A stretch of 64,000 bases of DNA. Origin: JAYWDA01 sp043747555 (GTDB taxonomy: Bacteria > Bdellovibrionota > Bdellovibrionia > Bdellovibrionales > Bdellovibrionaceae). The DNA is taken from positions 1 through 64,000 of the forward strand of contig JAYTOY010000006.1 in NCBI GenBank assembly GCA_043747555.1, given 5' to 3'. The stretch's first letter is position 1. Each line of letters opens with the position of its first letter. This document shows positions 16,350-26,267 of this stretch, in pieces. The position numbers were made by a program, and so were the translations under genes. The notes below the pieces were generated by a model that had not been told where the DNA came from, searched no databases, and worked only from the letters and a program-made list of their open reading frames with translations.

Positions 16350-17080
16350 TGAGTCGAAGGCTCCTGCTCTTTATTTTATTTTTTTCGCCCCTCTTGCAAG
16401 CCCGAGTTTTTGATTTGAGTAAACAGAAATTTGGATCCTACCTTATCTTTTCAAGCTCCCAATCCAATCTGAAGGAAACTCCGTTTGCTGGACTGACTGT
16501 GGCGGATGATTTCAGTGACACTTATAAATTACCGGTCGGTGGTGAATTTGGATTAATGTACGAAGACAATAATGTTGGATTTCGGTTTGGATTTGAAATT
16601 ATTAAGCCACCGCCAGTGGAAGGTTATGCCAAAAATAGCAGCTCTACGAAGTATTATTATAAGGATAATATTTCGGTTCTAGTGCCAAAGCTTGCCATGG
16701 AAATAAACTTTATTTCAAAACCCACTTATCGCTTTTTAGGGTATGGATTTTTTGGCCAAGCGAATTTAGTTGAAAGTACGGAGTATAGCGCGGTCGCCAT
16801 TGCCCCCAGTAGCAGTCATACTGTCGATGCCAAAGCGGCTGCCAATATGAGTGGTGGTGGCGTGGCCTTTGAGTTTTGTGCTTTCGATACAACCACCTTA
16901 ATTTTTGAAGTCGGATATCGGCAGCTAAAATTTACAAATTTAATTTATTCCAAAGATGTGACGACTTTTGCCGGAGCTGTGACGAGTGGAACATCTATAA
17001 AAAATTCCGATGGATCAGATCATCAAATTGATATGACCGGAGCCTATGCCGCTCTTGGATTTCGTATCTTTCTATTTTAA
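16349..17080 (+). CDS. predicted outer-membrane beta-barrel protein
   Basis: A 243-residue exported protein that I do not recognise. A signal peptide ends near QAR (residue 19). The rest shows repeated amphipathic strands (FGLMYEDNNVGFRFGFEI and others). The chain ends GFRIFLF, a C-terminal aromatic strand as in barrels inserted by BamA. Length and pattern fit an 8- to 10-strand barrel. It is translationally coupled to the AMIN-like gene upstream (one-base overlap) and stops five bases before the convergent acyl-CoA synthetase ends. Confidence 0.72.
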   Translation: MSRRLLLFILFFSPLLQARVFDLSKQKFGSYLIFSSSQSNLKETPFAGLTVADDFSDTYKLPVGGEFGLMYEDNNVGFRFGFEIIKPPPVEGYAKNSSSTKYYYKDNISVLVPKLAMEINFISKPTYRFLGYGFFGQANLVESTEYSAVAIAPSSSHTVDAKAAANMSGGGVAFEFCAFDTTTLIFEVGYRQLKFTNLIYSKDVTTFAGAVTSGTSIKNSDGSDHQIDMTGAYAALGFRIFLF

Positions 17081-17085
17081 AATTT

Positions 17086-18864
17086 TTAAGAATAAAGAAA
17101 TTCAATTTCTGAGCGATACTTTTCATCCAAAAGTTTTCGTTTTATTTTCAAAGACGGGGTTAATTCACCGGCTTCAACCGTAAATTCAGTGGGTAAAATT
17201 TTGAAGTTTTTGATGGATTCATAGCTTGCCAATTGAGAATTCACTTCCTGGAAGGTCTCTTTGATGACCTGCTGAACTTCGGGTTGGGCGGTCAGGTCGG
17301 TCCACTGATTGTAAGACCACGATTTTTCTTTGGCCCATCGTTCAAGATAGATTTTATCTAAGGTCACCAAGCAAACAATATATTTCTTTTGATCTCCATG
17401 AACTAGGGCGTGGGCTATGAGCGGGTTAGATTTTAGTAAGCCTTCAATTTTTTGAGGAGCAACATATTTTCCGCCAGCCGTCTTGATTAAATCTTTTTTA
17501 CGGTCGGTAATTTGCAAGTCGCCATTCGATAAAATTTGACCAATATCACCGGTTGCAAACCATCCATCCTTTAAAGCAGCTTCCGTTGCGGCTGGATTTT
17601 TATAATATTCGATCATAACTTTTTTACTCTTCACTAGAAGCTCGCCGTCATCCGCAATTTTAAATTGAGCATCTCCAATCGGTCGACCGACAGAGCCAAA
17701 TTTGTAATTGTAGGGAGTATTGACGGCGATGGCACCTGTTGTTTCAGAGAGTCCGTAGCCCTCCAAAATAAGGATGCCTGCCGCATGGAAAAATTGAGCA
17801 AGTTCAGAGCTGATCGGCGCTCCGCCGCTGATGGCAAAGCGTAAACGGCCACCAAATGTATTCGTGACTTTATTGAGAACCAATCTACGGGCAGCTTCAT
17901 ATTCAGCGAGCAAAGAAAGTGGAATTGCTTGGCGAGTTAGTTTCAGATAGCTGACTTTTTTTCCAATATCGAGAGCCCATTTGAAAATTGTTTTTTTTAT
18001 CGGTTGAGTTTCCACTTGGGATAAAATCTGAGAGTAAACTTTTTCAAAAATTCGAGGAACGGCGACCATGATTGTGGGCTTGATCTCTGGAAGATTATAA
18101 CGAAGCTTCTCTATGCTTTCGGCGTAAGCCATCGTGAAGCCTATAAAAATATGGCCCCAATGCTCGATCCGCCCTAAGACGTGGGCGAACGGAAGAAAAG
18201 TCAGAGTCGAATCCGCGGGTGTGACGCCGCAAGAAGGAAAGGCCTCTGAAACCTCGGAGTAAATTTGTTCATGGGTCAGTACGATACCTTTAGGTTGACC
18301 TGTTGTTCCTGAGCTATAAACGATGGTGGCCCAGTCTGCCTTGTTCGCTTTTCGACAATTGCTTTCGAACTTCTTTTTATTTTTGTCCAAATGAATTTCG
18401 CCTTCAGTCAAAAGTCGGCTCCAAAGCTGGATCGATTGATCTTCGGGGCGGTCTGTTTCAAAACAAATAACCGTCTTCACTTGGGGGCAGCGGTCACGAA
18501 TTTTTCGCCATATAGACAAGGACGATTTATTTTCGCAAATGAAAATTTGGGCTTCGCAATTATTTAAGATAAATTCAACTTCTTCAGCCGTGCTATTAGG
18601 ATAGATGGGAACAACAATGCCTTGTGCTGCCATCACAGCCATGTCACAAACGGCCCAGTCCCAGCGAGTATTTGACATGATAGCAACTTTATCTTGAGCC
18701 TTTACTCCGAGCTCTATAAAAGTCGAAGTCGCCTTTAAGATTTGATCATAATATTCTTGCCACGAAAAACTTTTCCACGCGCCTCGTTCTTTAATTCGAA
18801 CTGCAACATGATGGGATGGACGTTTTGGCATATCAAGAAGAGTTTGGAGAATTGTGTTCGACAT
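17086..18864 (-). CDS. fadD: long-chain acyl-CoA synthetase (AMP-forming)
   Basis: A 592-residue adenylate-forming enzyme that activates fatty acids with ATP and CoA. The P-loop-like IVYSSGTTGQPKGIVLTH is near residue 195. GYGLSETTGAIAVN is near 370 and DRKKDLIKTAGGKYVAP near 455. This is the FadD15/plant LACS-like branch with a long N-terminal domain. It starts two bases after the stop codon of the Ser/Thr kinase gene, so the two are cotranscribed. Location: cytosol or inner-membrane face. Alternative: a related fatty acid-AMP ligase. The CoA-ligase branch is more likely. Confidence 0.92.
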   Translation of the reverse strand: MSNTILQTLLDMPKRPSHHVAVRIKERGAWKSFSWQEYYDQILKATSTFIELGVKAQDKVAIMSNTRWDWAVCDMAVMAAQGIVVPIYPNSTAEEVEFILNNCEAQIFICENKSSLSIWRKIRDRCPQVKTVICFETDRPEDQSIQLWSRLLTEGEIHLDKNKKKFESNCRKANKADWATIVYSSGTTGQPKGIVLTHEQIYSEVSEAFPSCGVTPADSTLTFLPFAHVLGRIEHWGHIFIGFTMAYAESIEKLRYNLPEIKPTIMVAVPRIFEKVYSQILSQVETQPIKKTIFKWALDIGKKVSYLKLTRQAIPLSLLAEYEAARRLVLNKVTNTFGGRLRFAISGGAPISSELAQFFHAAGILILEGYGLSETTGAIAVNTPYNYKFGSVGRPIGDAQFKIADDGELLVKSKKVMIEYYKNPAATEAALKDGWFATGDIGQILSNGDLQITDRKKDLIKTAGGKYVAPQKIEGLLKSNPLIAHALVHGDQKKYIVCLVTLDKIYLERWAKEKSWSYNQWTDLTAQPEVQQVIKETFQEVNSQLASYESIKNFKILPTEFTVEAGELTPSLKIKRKLLDEKYRSEIEFLYS

Positions 18865-18866
18865 TT

Positions 18867-20768
18867 TTACCTTTGAAGCGTGCGATCATCCCGCCGAAGG
18901 ATGAGCTCAATCGTTTTTTTCTGATTGTTTTGGATGGTCACGCTTTGTTCTGCGAAAGTGTCAGAGAAGGGGTTCCGAGCCCGTACAATCACAGGAATAC
19001 CAGCAGGAATGGGGTAGTTGGTAATCGGAGGTTTTTCACCCAAACGCTGACCATTGATTTCAATCAGAGGATTATCTCCCCCTGCAACAACATTAATAGT
19101 TAGATAGCCAGCTCGAGGCAATGGAAGCATTGTTGCGTTGAAAGTGAGCGCATCACGATCGGCAATCATATCTCGCTCGTAGGGTAAATATCGATCTTTT
19201 ACGAGAGTGATGTGGAATGGCTTTTTTCCTTCGACACGAAATTGCCCTGGAGTAAAGCCCTGGCTTTTTCCACCAACAAAGATCTCGGCACCGATAGGAT
19301 TTGAGTGGATAGTGACAAAGTACTCAGCCTTACTGGCAGTTTCTAGGTCGCCTGATTGAGCTTCTGTAGAAGCTTGTTGCGCCGTCGCCTTTTTTACTTT
19401 TTCAAGCCAATATCCTGCATGAAAATAGTGTCCCGGAATAGACCGGTAAACGTAAAAAGTTGAGGTGCATATTAAAATAATGGCAAGAGCTCGAAAAATA
19501 GCCGGCAAAATAGGACTGATCTTCTTAAGGATAAATTTTTTCTTGCCACGCTGGCCAGCTGCCCTGAGCTGTTTTGTTTTTGTTCCAGCATGTATTCCGG
19601 TCTCAGTTCCTAGCCTAATCATAGCTGAATTTTTGCGAACACCATTAGTTCGCAAATCTGTCAGTGTGACCTTAGTTTCCGCTTTCAAGTCGAAAGAATC
19701 AGGTGGATTGAACTCTTCAAGCCCTTCCATATATTCTTGCTGAGGCGTGCCCGTTTCAGTACTGGAAGTTCTTGTAATATTGGTCGTCTCTTCAGGCTTT
19801 ATTTTTGAAAACTCAATCAGTTTTCTTTTTTGCTCTTGATAGGCTGTCGCAAAAGTATTTTTGATAAACACGCTAAAATCATTGGGAGTAAATTCAGGGT
19901 ACTGAGTATTTAAAAAACGATTTAGGTCTCGGTGCATGGCTGCTGACGTCTGGTAACGTAAATTTTTGTCTTTTTGTAATGCTTTATTAACAATTCGCTC
20001 TAGCTCTGGGGGGATCGATGGGTTAATTTTGCGAATTGACGGAATTTGACAGTCACGAATTTTTCTTAAAATAGCAGCTTCACTGCTGGCCGTAAAAAGA
20101 CGGTCATTAGCAAGCAGTTCCCAAACAACGATTCCCAGCGAAAATATATCTGTTCGCAGATCGACAGCCTGGCCTTCGGCTTGTTCGGGACTCATGTAGC
20201 CAAATTTTCCTTTAAGAGTGCCCGCTTTTGTCACTTCAAGTTGAGTTTCAGCCTTGGCAATACCAAAATCAATAATTTTAACTTCGCCATCAAAGCTGAG
20301 CATAATATTTTGAGGACTCATGTCCCTATGGGTGATATTGAGGGGGCGCCCCGTGGATCCGTCGATGCAACGATGGGCATGATCAAGTCCTGCCGCGACT
20401 TCTTTAATCATGTAAACAACTTGTTCGATTGTGAAAGAAACACTGACTCGCTTTAATTCATTAATAATTTGTCGAAGATTTTTTCCTTCAACATGTTCCA
20501 TCACCAAAAAGAATTGTTTTTTCTCGATTCCAAAGTCGAAAATTGAAACCACATTGCTATGATTTAAATTCACAGCGATTTTAGCCTCTTCCTTAAACAT
20601 ATCAATGAATTCGCGATTTTCAGAAAATTGGGGAAGGATGCGTTTAATGGCTAAGATTTTATTAACGCCATTGGCACCCGTTGATTTCGCTAAATACACT
20701 TCGGCCATACCACCCGTGGCTAGCTTTTCTAAAAGAATGTATTTACCAAACTGCTCAACCTGAGGCAT
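18867..20768 (-). CDS. Ser/Thr protein kinase with PEGA domain
   Basis: A 633-residue Hanks-type kinase. The kinase domain covers about residues 8-275. It has the Gly-rich loop LATGGMAEVY, the Lys in LAIKRIL, the catalytic HRDMSPQN, and DFG in KIIDFGIAKAE. The juxtamembrane region carries Thr/Ser-rich stretches that could be autophosphorylated. One transmembrane helix is near 432-452. Outside is a PEGA-like domain (about 490-560, EIFVGGKSQGFTPG) and a second beta domain. It shares an operon with the acyl-CoA synthetase. Its phosphothreonine marks could be read by FHA proteins such as the one at 4406, which is inference. Confidence 0.92.
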   Translation of the reverse strand: MPQVEQFGKYILLEKLATGGMAEVYLAKSTGANGVNKILAIKRILPQFSENREFIDMFKEEAKIAVNLNHSNVVSIFDFGIEKKQFFLVMEHVEGKNLRQIINELKRVSVSFTIEQVVYMIKEVAAGLDHAHRCIDGSTGRPLNITHRDMSPQNIMLSFDGEVKIIDFGIAKAETQLEVTKAGTLKGKFGYMSPEQAEGQAVDLRTDIFSLGIVVWELLANDRLFTASSEAAILRKIRDCQIPSIRKINPSIPPELERIVNKALQKDKNLRYQTSAAMHRDLNRFLNTQYPEFTPNDFSVFIKNTFATAYQEQKRKLIEFSKIKPEETTNITRTSSTETGTPQQEYMEGLEEFNPPDSFDLKAETKVTLTDLRTNGVRKNSAMIRLGTETGIHAGTKTKQLRAAGQRGKKKFILKKISPILPAIFRALAIILICTSTFYVYRSIPGHYFHAGYWLEKVKKATAQQASTEAQSGDLETASKAEYFVTIHSNPIGAEIFVGGKSQGFTPGQFRVEGKKPFHITLVKDRYLPYERDMIADRDALTFNATMLPLPRAGYLTINVVAGGDNPLIEINGQRLGEKPPITNYPIPAGIPVIVRARNPFSDTFAEQSVTIQNNQKKTIELILRRDDRTLQR

Positions 20769-20856
20769 TAAAGCTGTTTCCTCTTGATTAGTTTATCGGT
20801 TGAGTGGGAACCTTACTTAACTGATTGAGAACATTGTAAAAGAAGAATAAATCATT

Positions 20857-21447
20857 ATGAAGTGGATAGGACTGACCGGTGGTCTTGGAACCGGAAAAAG
20901 CACTGTAGCTAAAATATTGCGAGAGCACGGTTGTGTCGTTTTGGACGCCGATCAGTTGGCGACTGAGGTGATCGGTGCTGGAACTGCTGGACTAAAGTCA
21001 GTGATTCAGCGCTTTGGAAATAAATTTTTATTAGAAAACGGTTTGTTAGACCGCAAAAAAATGTCACAGGAAGTTTTTGAAAACCCGTCGGCTCTGTTGG
21101 ACCTTGAGAATATTATTCATCCTTTAGTCAAGGTCGAGGTTGAACACCAGAAACAAATAGAAAAAATGAAGGGAACAGAGCTTCTTTTTTACGACGTGCC
21201 GTTATTATTTGAAAAAAACATTTCTGGTTTTGATGCTGTCATTGTAGTAAGTGCTTCCTTAGAAAATCAGAAAATAAGAATTCGGCAGCGCAACCAATGG
21301 ACCGATAAAGAAATTAATAATCGATTGAATAGCCAATTGCCATTGAGTCAAAAAATTCAAAAGGCAAATCATGTTATTTACAATGATGGCGACATTGAAA
21401 ATCTAAAGGCAGAAATCATAAGCCTTCTGCCTCGATTGAAAAATTAA
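20857..21447 (+). CDS. coaE: dephospho-CoA kinase
   Basis: A 196-residue P-loop kinase that makes coenzyme A in the last step of the pathway. The N-terminus IGLTGGLGTGKST holds the Walker A loop, followed by DADQLATEVI, and IHPLVKVE near residue 88, both typical. Length is normal. It diverges from the kinase-synthetase operon and converges on a secreted protein gene 16 bases away. Cytosolic. Confidence 0.95.
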   Translation: MKWIGLTGGLGTGKSTVAKILREHGCVVLDADQLATEVIGAGTAGLKSVIQRFGNKFLLENGLLDRKKMSQEVFENPSALLDLENIIHPLVKVEVEHQKQIEKMKGTELLFYDVPLLFEKNISGFDAVIVVSASLENQKIRIRQRNQWTDKEINNRLNSQLPLSQKIQKANHVIYNDGDIENLKAEIISLLPRLKN

Positions 21448-21463
21448 ATTTAAATTTTAAAAA

Positions 21464-22117
21464 CTATAGATTAAAATTAAAACCAATTTGTAAGTAGGTG
21501 ACAAAGCCGCTGGGTCCGCCGCCGGCGCCAATTTCGCCGACAATTCGGCGGTGGAATTCAAAAATATCAGGAAACCCAAAACTTGCCATTAATTTCATGT
21601 GCCTAATATTTAGCAAGCCGCTAAAGCCTTCACCGGAATCAATATAGTTTTGAAAAGCGAGTCGATAGTACGAATTAAAATGTTCGTCGGGCAGAATGTG
21701 CCAGCGATACCCCGCCGAAGCTCCGACAAGTCCCTCGGTGTGAGCATCCAGGGTATAGTCCCAAGATTTTTCAAAACTTTCATAGGGAATATAACGAACT
21801 CCAAAGTACTGACTGGCCTTTTTTTCTAAAGTTGTCAGAATATTTCCACCTACTGAGCCAATATGAAAGTTTAAATCTTTCAGTCCTCGCGGAGTCATTG
21901 CACTTGGATTTATGATCGATTCAAGATCACTGGGCTCTAGTAAATTTGGATAAGTCGGTCGAGTTGGTTCTATCTTCGTGGGTCCTGGGTCTTCGTCAAA
22001 ATCATTCTGTTGTGAGCCTGAGGGGCGAGATTTAACCCCTCCTTTGTGAGGAGCGGCAAACGCTTGACCAGTCATCAGGACAAAAGTCAAAAAAATGGAA
22101 AACAGAGAAAGACGCAT
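21464..22117 (-). CDS. exported protein, possibly outer-membrane barrel
   Basis: A 217-residue protein I do not recognise. The signal peptide ends near AFAAP (residue 22). A Pro/Asp/Ser-rich linker covers about 25-60. The rest has strand-like segments and ends YLQIGFNFNL, with a terminal hydrophobic strand that suggests an outer-membrane protein. The start codon lies 56 bases before the divergent PorV-like start, so the two promoters share a short region. Confidence 0.6.
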   Translation of the reverse strand: MRLSLFSIFLTFVLMTGQAFAAPHKGGVKSRPSGSQQNDFDEDPGPTKIEPTRPTYPNLLEPSDLESIINPSAMTPRGLKDLNFHIGSVGGNILTTLEKKASQYFGVRYIPYESFEKSWDYTLDAHTEGLVGASAGYRWHILPDEHFNSYYRLAFQNYIDSGEGFSGLLNIRHMKLMASFGFPDIFEFHRRIVGEIGAGGGPSGFVTYLQIGFNFNL

Positions 22118-22172
22118 TCAAGATTCCTCAATAAAAGATTACAATTTTTATATAGAAATTGGGAGGCCTTTC

Positions 22173-23360
22173 ATGATCCGCGGGAGCAAAAATAGACTCC
22201 TACTAGCCCTTTTTGCCTTAATGGCGGGCACTGTTGCGTGGGCTGATGAGAGCGGCGTTAGCAATACTATCCATCATCAATACGTATCTCCTCGGGCTTT
22301 AGGTATGGGAGATGCATTTGTTGCCGTGGCCAATGATTACAACGCCTTATTTTACAACCCAGCGGGTTTGGCTCGGCGTGAAGATGGCGAATTGAATTTG
22401 TTTTTTGATGTTGCAGGCTCGGGAAGTTTTGCAACGGCCGGCAAAGATTTTAAAGATGCCGCGGCAACAACGGGAACGGACACTGAAAAGTTAACGGCTC
22501 AAGTGGCTGCGATCGAAAAATATTACGGAAAAACCTTTAGTCTTCGAACTTCGCCGTTGAATGGCGTTTTAGTGCGACCAGGATGGGGCGTCGCTTTCAT
22601 ACCTTTCGACTTAAGCATCGAGATGACAATGCATCAAAATGTCGGCCCTGCGATTAATCTTTCGGTCTATGGCGATTCTACTTTTGCTTTGGGCTACGGA
22701 TCAGATTTTCGTGGGATGTCTTCAGGGCGGATGTCATGGGGTGTGACAGGTAAATTAGTCAACCGAGGATATTTTAGTAAAACTGTAACCGCCTTAGAGC
22801 TAGCAGCTAATCCAAATCTTGTGTCCGCTCAGGATTTAAGAGAAGGCTACACAGTTGACGCAGATTTAGGATGGCTTTTTACACCAAGCTTGCCAGCCGA
22901 TGGAATTTTTTCTTATTTAAGATTAGCAAGACCAACATTTGGAGCTGTCGTCAGAAATGTTGGCGAGTCGGGATTTAAAAATTCTTTTAAATTAATTAAT
23001 AAACTTCAAACTGAGGCGCCAGAAAAACTTTATCGCGTTTTAGATGTAGGAACAAAGTGGGAATACCCATCGGCTTGGATTTTCGGTGGGCGTGGCGTTC
23101 TTGATATTCGAGATATCAATCACCCTTACTGGAACTGGCGGAAGGGCAGCCATTTGGGTTTTGAGTTTGATTGGGCTGTCAGCAGTTGGTGGAAAGGGAA
23201 TTACCGAGTGGGATTAAGCCAGGGCTACGTCACAGCGGGAATTTCAGCGCTGTTTACGATATTTAATTTAGATGTAGCAACTTATTCAGAAGATGTCGGA
23301 ACCTTTTCTCAGCCGGTAGAAAATCGCATGTACATGGTTCGTTTAAATCTTAATTTTTAA
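22173..23360 (+). CDS. PorV/UPF0164-family outer-membrane barrel, copy 1
   Basis: A 395-residue protein from the ATG at 22173, which has GGGAGG six bases upstream. The frame is open to 22095, but that would overlap the divergent gene and hide the signal peptide (ending near VAWAD). The conserved N-terminal signature PRALGMGDAFVAVANDYNA, then NPAGL, marks the PorV/UPF0164 barrel family related to FadL. The protein ends in MVRLNLNF. It is the first of three paralogues in this cluster. The ligand is unknown; the family exports or takes up hydrophobic substrates or helps secretion. Confidence 0.85.
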   Translation: MIRGSKNRLLLALFALMAGTVAWADESGVSNTIHHQYVSPRALGMGDAFVAVANDYNALFYNPAGLARREDGELNLFFDVAGSGSFATAGKDFKDAAATTGTDTEKLTAQVAAIEKYYGKTFSLRTSPLNGVLVRPGWGVAFIPFDLSIEMTMHQNVGPAINLSVYGDSTFALGYGSDFRGMSSGRMSWGVTGKLVNRGYFSKTVTALELAANPNLVSAQDLREGYTVDADLGWLFTPSLPADGIFSYLRLARPTFGAVVRNVGESGFKNSFKLINKLQTEAPEKLYRVLDVGTKWEYPSAWIFGGRGVLDIRDINHPYWNWRKGSHLGFEFDWAVSSWWKGNYRVGLSQGYVTAGISALFTIFNLDVATYSEDVGTFSQPVENRMYMVRLNLNF

Positions 23361-23380
23361 AGTATTTTATCCTACAAAAA

Positions 23381-24145
23381 CTAAGGTAAACCCAAGGCTT
23401 GAAAAAATTTAACAGCAATCCTTCGTGGATCGGCTGTGATTCCTCCGGCCTGACTGATTGAGTTACTGATCGTCACACACAGGCTGCTGCTGGCAGCAGA
23501 GCCAGTACAGCTGAGACTGCTGGTCGCAATAATCACTGCCCCAATACTTCTTTGAAGTGAAATTGTAGCCGCATCTACTGAGGTCGCATTCGTTAGTTCT
23601 ACAGCAGACAGGGGTTGAGCTATCACGAAATTTGTCGCACAGTTTGGAAAATCGTAGCCAGTGACGGCAGGAGTATCAGCGCAGGAGGGGTCACTTTTCG
23701 AATTCATAAATTTATACAGCGACATTGCCATAAATCCAAAGGAAGCAAGAAGTGTTGAGCCTTTGCCTTCGCCCCTCAGACAGTAATCAAAAGCCGTTGA
23801 AGAGTTGGCGGTATCTGTTGCAATATTTGCCGCTGAAGTAAAAGTGATTAGCTGCATGAAGTTTGTAGTGCCACCGGAGCCACCATTTAATTGAGCCATC
23901 GCAGAAATTATTTTATTGGGATTCAAAAATCCTTCCTTCATAAAACTTCCCGCGCAACGTAAGCCGTAGGCCGATGAAGTTTCAACGCCGTCGACTTTAG
24001 AAACGCATTCAGTCACTTCAGCAGGAGTAGAGTTTGAGCCTAATCGATCCAGGCAAAGCTGTGCATTGCCGACTTTATCTGAATCTTTTTCCTTGCCACA
24101 GGCAACAAGGCCAAGAGCTAGCAAAATAATGAAGAAATTTTTCAT
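23381..24145 (-). CDS. lipoprotein of unknown function
   Basis: A 254-residue lipoprotein. The signal peptide ends in LVAC, so Cys16 is lipidated. The mature part is Ser/Thr/Ala-rich with at least six more Cys, which may form disulfides. It has no recognised domain. Composition resembles the lipoprotein at 25421 (Cys-rich and Ala/Thr-rich). It sits between PorV-like copies 1 and 2 but on the opposite strand, so it is not in their operon. Confidence 0.65.
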   Translation of the reverse strand: MKNFFIILLALGLVACGKEKDSDKVGNAQLCLDRLGSNSTPAEVTECVSKVDGVETSSAYGLRCAGSFMKEGFLNPNKIISAMAQLNGGSGGTTNFMQLITFTSAANIATDTANSSTAFDYCLRGEGKGSTLLASFGFMAMSLYKFMNSKSDPSCADTPAVTGYDFPNCATNFVIAQPLSAVELTNATSVDAATISLQRSIGAVIIATSSLSCTGSAASSSLCVTISNSISQAGGITADPRRIAVKFFQALGLP

Positions 24146-24339
24146 AGAAACTCCTGGCGTTAATTAAGCGCCTCTTATAGTTAATCGGAAAAAAATGAAA
24201 ATTCTATGCGGGACTTTTATCCTTGAAGAATCAAGATTAGATCAAGGGCTAGAAAGTTTTGATATGTCTCAACTTGAGAACGGTTTCCTCCGATATAAAT
24301 AAGAGGTTAAAGACGACCCAAAAAGACTCAGGAAGAGTG

Positions 24340-25449
24340 ATGAGAAAATTGAAAAAGCTAAAAAGCATTCTATTTTTTTCAATCCTTCAATTAGGATCTG
24401 TCACGGTATTGGCTCAAGAGAAAATTGATTTTTATCGAGGAATTCGCTATTTGGGAATGGGTGGTTCCTCGATTGCTGTCGCCAACGATGAAACGGCATT
24501 GATTGTGAATCCAGCAGCGCTGGGTCGCCTGCGTGATTTTTATGGAACTATCATTGATCCCGAATTGGAAGCAAACAAGGGAGCTTCTGATATTTATTCT
24601 ACGAAAGCATTTACGCAGCCTTTTAGATTATCTGAAGTGGTCCCCGCCGTCGTCCTTTCGCCACAAACCTTTTTTCACACTCGCGGCCATGTGATGCCGT
24701 CGTTTGTTGCAAAAAATTTCGGCATCGCGCTTCTGGCTAATTACATGTTAAATGCCGAATCGAACGCAGCGGGAACAGCAGTAAATACATTTTATCGAGA
24801 CGATTTATCTTTGCTTCTTGGCTACAATTTAAGGTTGTTCGAGGGTCGCATAAAAATTGGTTTTACAGGGAAAGCTATCAGCAGAATTGAAGTCAACCAG
24901 GCGGCCCTGGATCCACTGACTAATCTTGAAATTGCGCCCCTTGCTGCCGCAGGAACAGCCGCTGAAGGACTTGCTATTGGCGCCGATGCATCGATTATTT
25001 TAGCGGGTCCATGGACCTACATTCCAACGATCACAGCCGTGATCCGGGATGTGGGCGGAACAGCTTTTGATAAATCGTACAATAACCGCTTAAGCACGTC
25101 CATCGTTCGACCCGCATCCCAAGCGCAGGATATAGATTTGGGTGTCGCTATTTTTCCAATTCATACAAATTCAATCCGATCCGCATGGAGTTTTGAATAC
25201 AGAGGTTTGACTTCGGGAGCGACGGAGCCAGACAAAGCTAAGCTAATCCATACCGGCGTAGAGTTTAATTTTAATGATATCTTTTTTGTGAGAGCGGGAA
25301 TGAATCAACGTTACTGGACAGCAGGTCTTGAGTTGGCCTCCGAAAAATTTCAATTGCAGTTTGCGACTTACGGAGAAGAGATTGGTAGTTCAAGTACGAT
25401 CTTGAGGGAGGATCGAAGATATGTTACAAAATTTTCATTTCGATTCTAA
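24340..25449 (+). CDS. PorV/UPF0164-family outer-membrane barrel, copy 2
   Basis: A 369-residue protein from the ATG at 24340, preceded by AGGAAG. The frame is open to 24259, but this would put a charged stretch ahead of the signal peptide, which ends near VLAQE. The signature is YLGMGGSSIAVANDETALIV then NPAAL, matching copy 1. It ends VTKFSFRF. Its 3' end overlaps the next gene by 29 bases, so the two are coupled. Same family reasoning as copy 1; the substrate is unknown. Confidence 0.85.
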   Translation: MRKLKKLKSILFFSILQLGSVTVLAQEKIDFYRGIRYLGMGGSSIAVANDETALIVNPAALGRLRDFYGTIIDPELEANKGASDIYSTKAFTQPFRLSEVVPAVVLSPQTFFHTRGHVMPSFVAKNFGIALLANYMLNAESNAAGTAVNTFYRDDLSLLLGYNLRLFEGRIKIGFTGKAISRIEVNQAALDPLTNLEIAPLAAAGTAAEGLAIGADASIILAGPWTYIPTITAVIRDVGGTAFDKSYNNRLSTSIVRPASQAQDIDLGVAIFPIHTNSIRSAWSFEYRGLTSGATEPDKAKLIHTGVEFNFNDIFFVRAGMNQRYWTAGLELASEKFQLQFATYGEEIGSSSTILREDRRYVTKFSFRF

Positions 25450-26263
25450 GTATTTTTCAATTTTTTTTAAATGCACAGTCGTGTTTCTATTAGTTACGGT
25501 GCTATCTTGCAGTGGAAATATCTACACAGATATGTCGAATAAAACAACTGAGGAAGCGCTGCTGGAAAATGCCCTGAAGGCCATCAACAGCGGAGATTAC
25601 GATGGAGCTATTGGTTATATCGGACAGATCACTTCAGCTTTTAGGCATGATGCTAGTGTCAGTAAAGCGGCGGCAGCGGCCTACGCTGGAAAATGTGGTC
25701 TTAATTTTTTTAATATGGTCACAACGATTACAAGTGTGACGGCGGCGACACCCTTACTTCTTTTTATGAATGCTTTCACGACCGTGACGGTTTCCCCGAG
25801 CTCTTGTGATTCGTCCCAGGCAGAAATTGAATTTAAATATGGAGCGACGTCAGCCTTGCGTCCGGCGGATATAAATTTGTTTCTAGCAATTCTTGGAATT
25901 GCAAAAATGGGAACTTATTTGCGATCAATTGCTGACCCATTGCAGACGGGGACTGTGAATGCATCATTTGTTGATGCTTGTGCTGCAGGAACAATCACTG
26001 ATCTTCAGACAAAAGAAGTAGGAACAGGGCTGGGGTTAGTTCTAGACAATATTGCCTCTTTGACGGCGGCAGTCGCAGGTAATTCCGCCATCACATCCCT
26101 TGCCGCTTTACAAGCAGCCTGCGGCGCCGCTTGTGTCATTACAGATGTTAACAGTGCGAATTGGACAGCCGCGAATATCAAGGTCATTCGATCCGCTATT
26201 AAATCAAATTCATTTGGAATTCAAAACTGCGCCAACAACCCTTTTGTCACGTGTTGTCCGTGA
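25421..26263 (+). CDS. lipoprotein, Cys-rich, TPR-like N-terminus
   Basis: A 280-residue lipoprotein. The signal peptide ends in VLSC, with the lipid Cys near residue 30. Just after, EALLENALKAINSGDYDGAI resembles one TPR-like helix pair. The rest is Ala/Thr/Leu-rich with several Cys. GGGAGG lies nine bases before the start. It is between copies 2 and 3 of the barrel genes and is coupled to both (29-base overlap upstream, 4-base gap downstream), so it may be a partner of these barrels. The function is unknown. Confidence 0.65.
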   Translation: MLQNFHFDSKYFSIFFKCTVVFLLVTVLSCSGNIYTDMSNKTTEEALLENALKAINSGDYDGAIGYIGQITSAFRHDASVSKAAAAAYAGKCGLNFFNMVTTITSVTAATPLLLFMNAFTTVTVSPSSCDSSQAEIEFKYGATSALRPADINLFLAILGIAKMGTYLRSIADPLQTGTVNASFVDACAAGTITDLQTKEVGTGLGLVLDNIASLTAAVAGNSAITSLAALQAACGAACVITDVNSANWTAANIKVIRSAIKSNSFGIQNCANNPFVTCCP

Positions 26264-26267
26264 GGCT

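Noticed and set aside
22095..22172. Longer start for PorV-like copy 1
   Set aside because: It would overlap the divergent gene and put a charged segment before the signal peptide. The ATG at 22173 has a clear ribosome site.
26100..26267. Longer start for PorV-like copy 3
   Set aside because: The extra 56 residues lie inside the lipoprotein gene in another frame and precede a clean signal peptide.
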